Assembly: GCA_030040725.1 (NCBI GenBank) | Contig: JASHTD010000553.1 | Span: 1-5,688, forward strand | Source: Candidatus Sulfotelmatobacter sp. | Lineage (GTDB): Bacteria > Acidobacteriota > Terriglobia > Terriglobales > Acidobacteriaceae | DNA: 5,688 nucleotides | Direction: 5' to 3' | Part shown: in pieces, positions 4,887 to 5,688 of the stretch | How the letters are laid out: each line of letters opens with the position of its first letter | Numbering within the stretch: position 1 is the first letter of the stretch | Notes under the pieces: model-generated | The model's input: only the letters and a program-made list of their open reading frames with translations | Databases searched by the model: none | What the model was told of the DNA's origin: nothing | Position numbers and translations under genes: made by a program

Positions 4887-5591
4887 ATGAGTGCGAATTC
4901 AGAGGTGTTGCGAAGGTCCGACCTGATGGGATCGGCTGCCGAGGTGAATGCAAGCCCGCGGATGAGGATCGTTCACGAAACCAGCGGCTGGAACCGGGAA
5001 GCCTTCGCTCGCGAGCAAATTCGGACCCTGGTGCGCCGCGTCTTCTTTAATTGCGAAATGCCCATCAGGCAGGTCCTGTTTACCGCAATTGGGAGAGATT
5101 TGCGGCCGGCGAACATCTGCAGCCAGGTGGGAGAGGCATTGGCCCTGGAAACCACAGCGCGGGTTGCCGTCGTAATCCGCGAGCCGGCCGATGAAAAGAA
5201 AGTTTGCTTCCCGAGGAATGGCAGCGCAGCGTTCATCAAGGACGATGCCGTTCAACTGACGAGCAATTTGTGGCGTGTGACTGAGCCGGGTCCATGCGCC
5301 ACTGTGGAAAACTCCGGAACTGGCCAATACTGGGTTTCGCGCCTCGCAGGATTGCGCAGCGAGTTTGACTTTGTGGTCATTCAGGGACCGGCCGCGGGAA
5401 GCTCCAGTGAAGCCGCGTTGCTGGCGGAACTTGCCGACGGAATTGTTCTGGTATTGGAAGCGGGCAATACCCGCAAGGCATCGGCTCGCAAAGTCAAAGA
5501 GTGCCTGCAGGCAGGGAGCTCGCGAATTCTCGGGACCGTCCTGAGTGAAAGGCTGTTCCCTATTCCAGAGCGAATTTATCAGCGTCTTTAA
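4887..5591 (+). CDS. degenerate BY-kinase (CpsD/CapB-like, MinD fold) lacking nucleotide-binding motifs
   Basis: From the ATG at 4887 the product is 234 residues. Order and spacing follow bacterial tyrosine kinases of polysaccharide export. A helix EQIRTLVRRVFF (43-54) stands where the oligomerising E-x2-R-x2-R motif occurs, with the second Arg replaced by Val49. A first strand RQVLFTAIG (61-69) follows, and in the C-terminal half FDFVVIQGPA (160-169), then ADGIVLVLEAGNTRKASARK (183-202), then ILGTVLSERL (214-223), which matches the usual vvlVv...T....v and vlGvVlN segments. The catalytic parts are absent. The Walker A loop (GEGKST) is replaced by GRDLRPANICSQ (69-80), the Walker A' strand (LLIDaD) reads VAVVIREPAD (93-102), and Walker B Asp is Gln166 (VIQGP for IIDtP). 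There is no Tyr-rich tail; only one Tyr (231) lies near the end. The protein is cytosolic, probably docking on the co-polymerase encoded 23 bp upstream. It is most likely a structural or regulatory pseudokinase. The upstream open frame to 4680 overlaps the co-polymerase and lacks family similarity. Confidence 0.82.
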   Translation: MSANSEVLRRSDLMGSAAEVNASPRMRIVHETSGWNREAFAREQIRTLVRRVFFNCEMPIRQVLFTAIGRDLRPANICSQVGEALALETTARVAVVIREPADEKKVCFPRNGSAAFIKDDAVQLTSNLWRVTEPGPCATVENSGTGQYWVSRLAGLRSEFDFVVIQGPAAGSSSEAALLAELADGIVLVLEAGNTRKASARKVKECLQAGSSRILGTVLSERLFPIPERIYQRL

Positions 5592-5593
5592 GG

Positions 5594-5620
5594 GCTTGTC
5601 ACGGCTTCACGAGAGCTTCA
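5594..5620 (+). repeat. three helically phased GCTT-containing repeats
   Basis: GCTT occurs at 5594, 5604 and 5615, spacings of 10 and 11 bp; the last two share GCTTCA. They lie just after the pseudokinase stop and before the next predicted start. One-turn phasing is suggestive of protein binding, but the units are very short and may be chance. No terminator-like hairpin with a U-run is present here. Confidence 0.2.
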
Positions 5621-5673
5621 GGTCGAAATCAGGAAATCTGTGGAAAAAGAGTCTGGAATAACGGTGGGATTCA

Positions 5674-5688
5674 ATGAGCGCTAGCTAT
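5674..5688 (+). CDS. start of the next gene in the cluster (partial, 5 codons)
   Basis: ATG at 5674 opens a frame reading M-S-A-S-Y to the right edge, preceded by GGTGGGA (5663-5669) at 4-nt spacing. It has the same direction as the export genes and lies 82 bp after the pseudokinase stop. Too little is visible to name a product; a further polysaccharide gene is expected from context only. Confidence 0.4.

Overview
The window looks like chromosomal DNA from a moderately GC-rich, diderm, free-living bacterium. Gene density, GC-ending codons, a Wza-type outer-membrane export protein and the overall style of the exopolysaccharide genes suggest Acidobacteriota (Terriglobia-like). That placement is inference from protein style; no rRNA or other taxonomic marker is present.

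Layout, left to right. (1) Positions 3-134 hold the 3' end of a plus-strand reading frame that finishes in one membrane span. (2) rpiA, ribose-5-phosphate isomerase A, follows on the plus strand at 160-840 with all its catalytic residues. (3) A minus-strand pair converges on rpiA: a LuxR/NarL-type regulator (2075 to 1350) and, 62 bp downstream of it, a small four-helix membrane protein (1287 to 862). (4) A long gene-free region (2076-2563) separates this pair from a divergent plus-strand cluster. It holds several short inverted repeats that could be operator or RNA elements. (5) The plus-strand cluster is an exopolysaccharide export module: an OPX/Wza-like polysaccharide export protein (2564-3340), a Wzz/GumC-type polysaccharide co-polymerase (PCP) without a kinase domain (3364-4863), and a BY-kinase/MinD-fold protein (4887-5591) whose nucleotide-binding motifs are missing. 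The first codons of a further plus-strand gene appear at 5674-5688.

How the genes fit together. The OPX and PCP proteins would form the periplasm-spanning part of a Wzx/Wzy-type export machine. Normally a BY-kinase such as Wzc-C or CpsD docks on the PCP and controls polymerisation by cycles of tyrosine phosphorylation. Here that position is taken by a protein that keeps the fold signature and the pre-core helix but has lost Walker A, Walker A' and the Walker B aspartate. The divergent LuxR-type regulator shows the same theme: its receiver domain lacks the phospho-acceptor Asp and the conserved Lys and Thr/Ser. So both proteins that would usually carry phospho-signalling for this locus appear catalytically dead. 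This is the most distinctive feature of the window. No mobile element, CRISPR array, tRNA or rRNA was seen.
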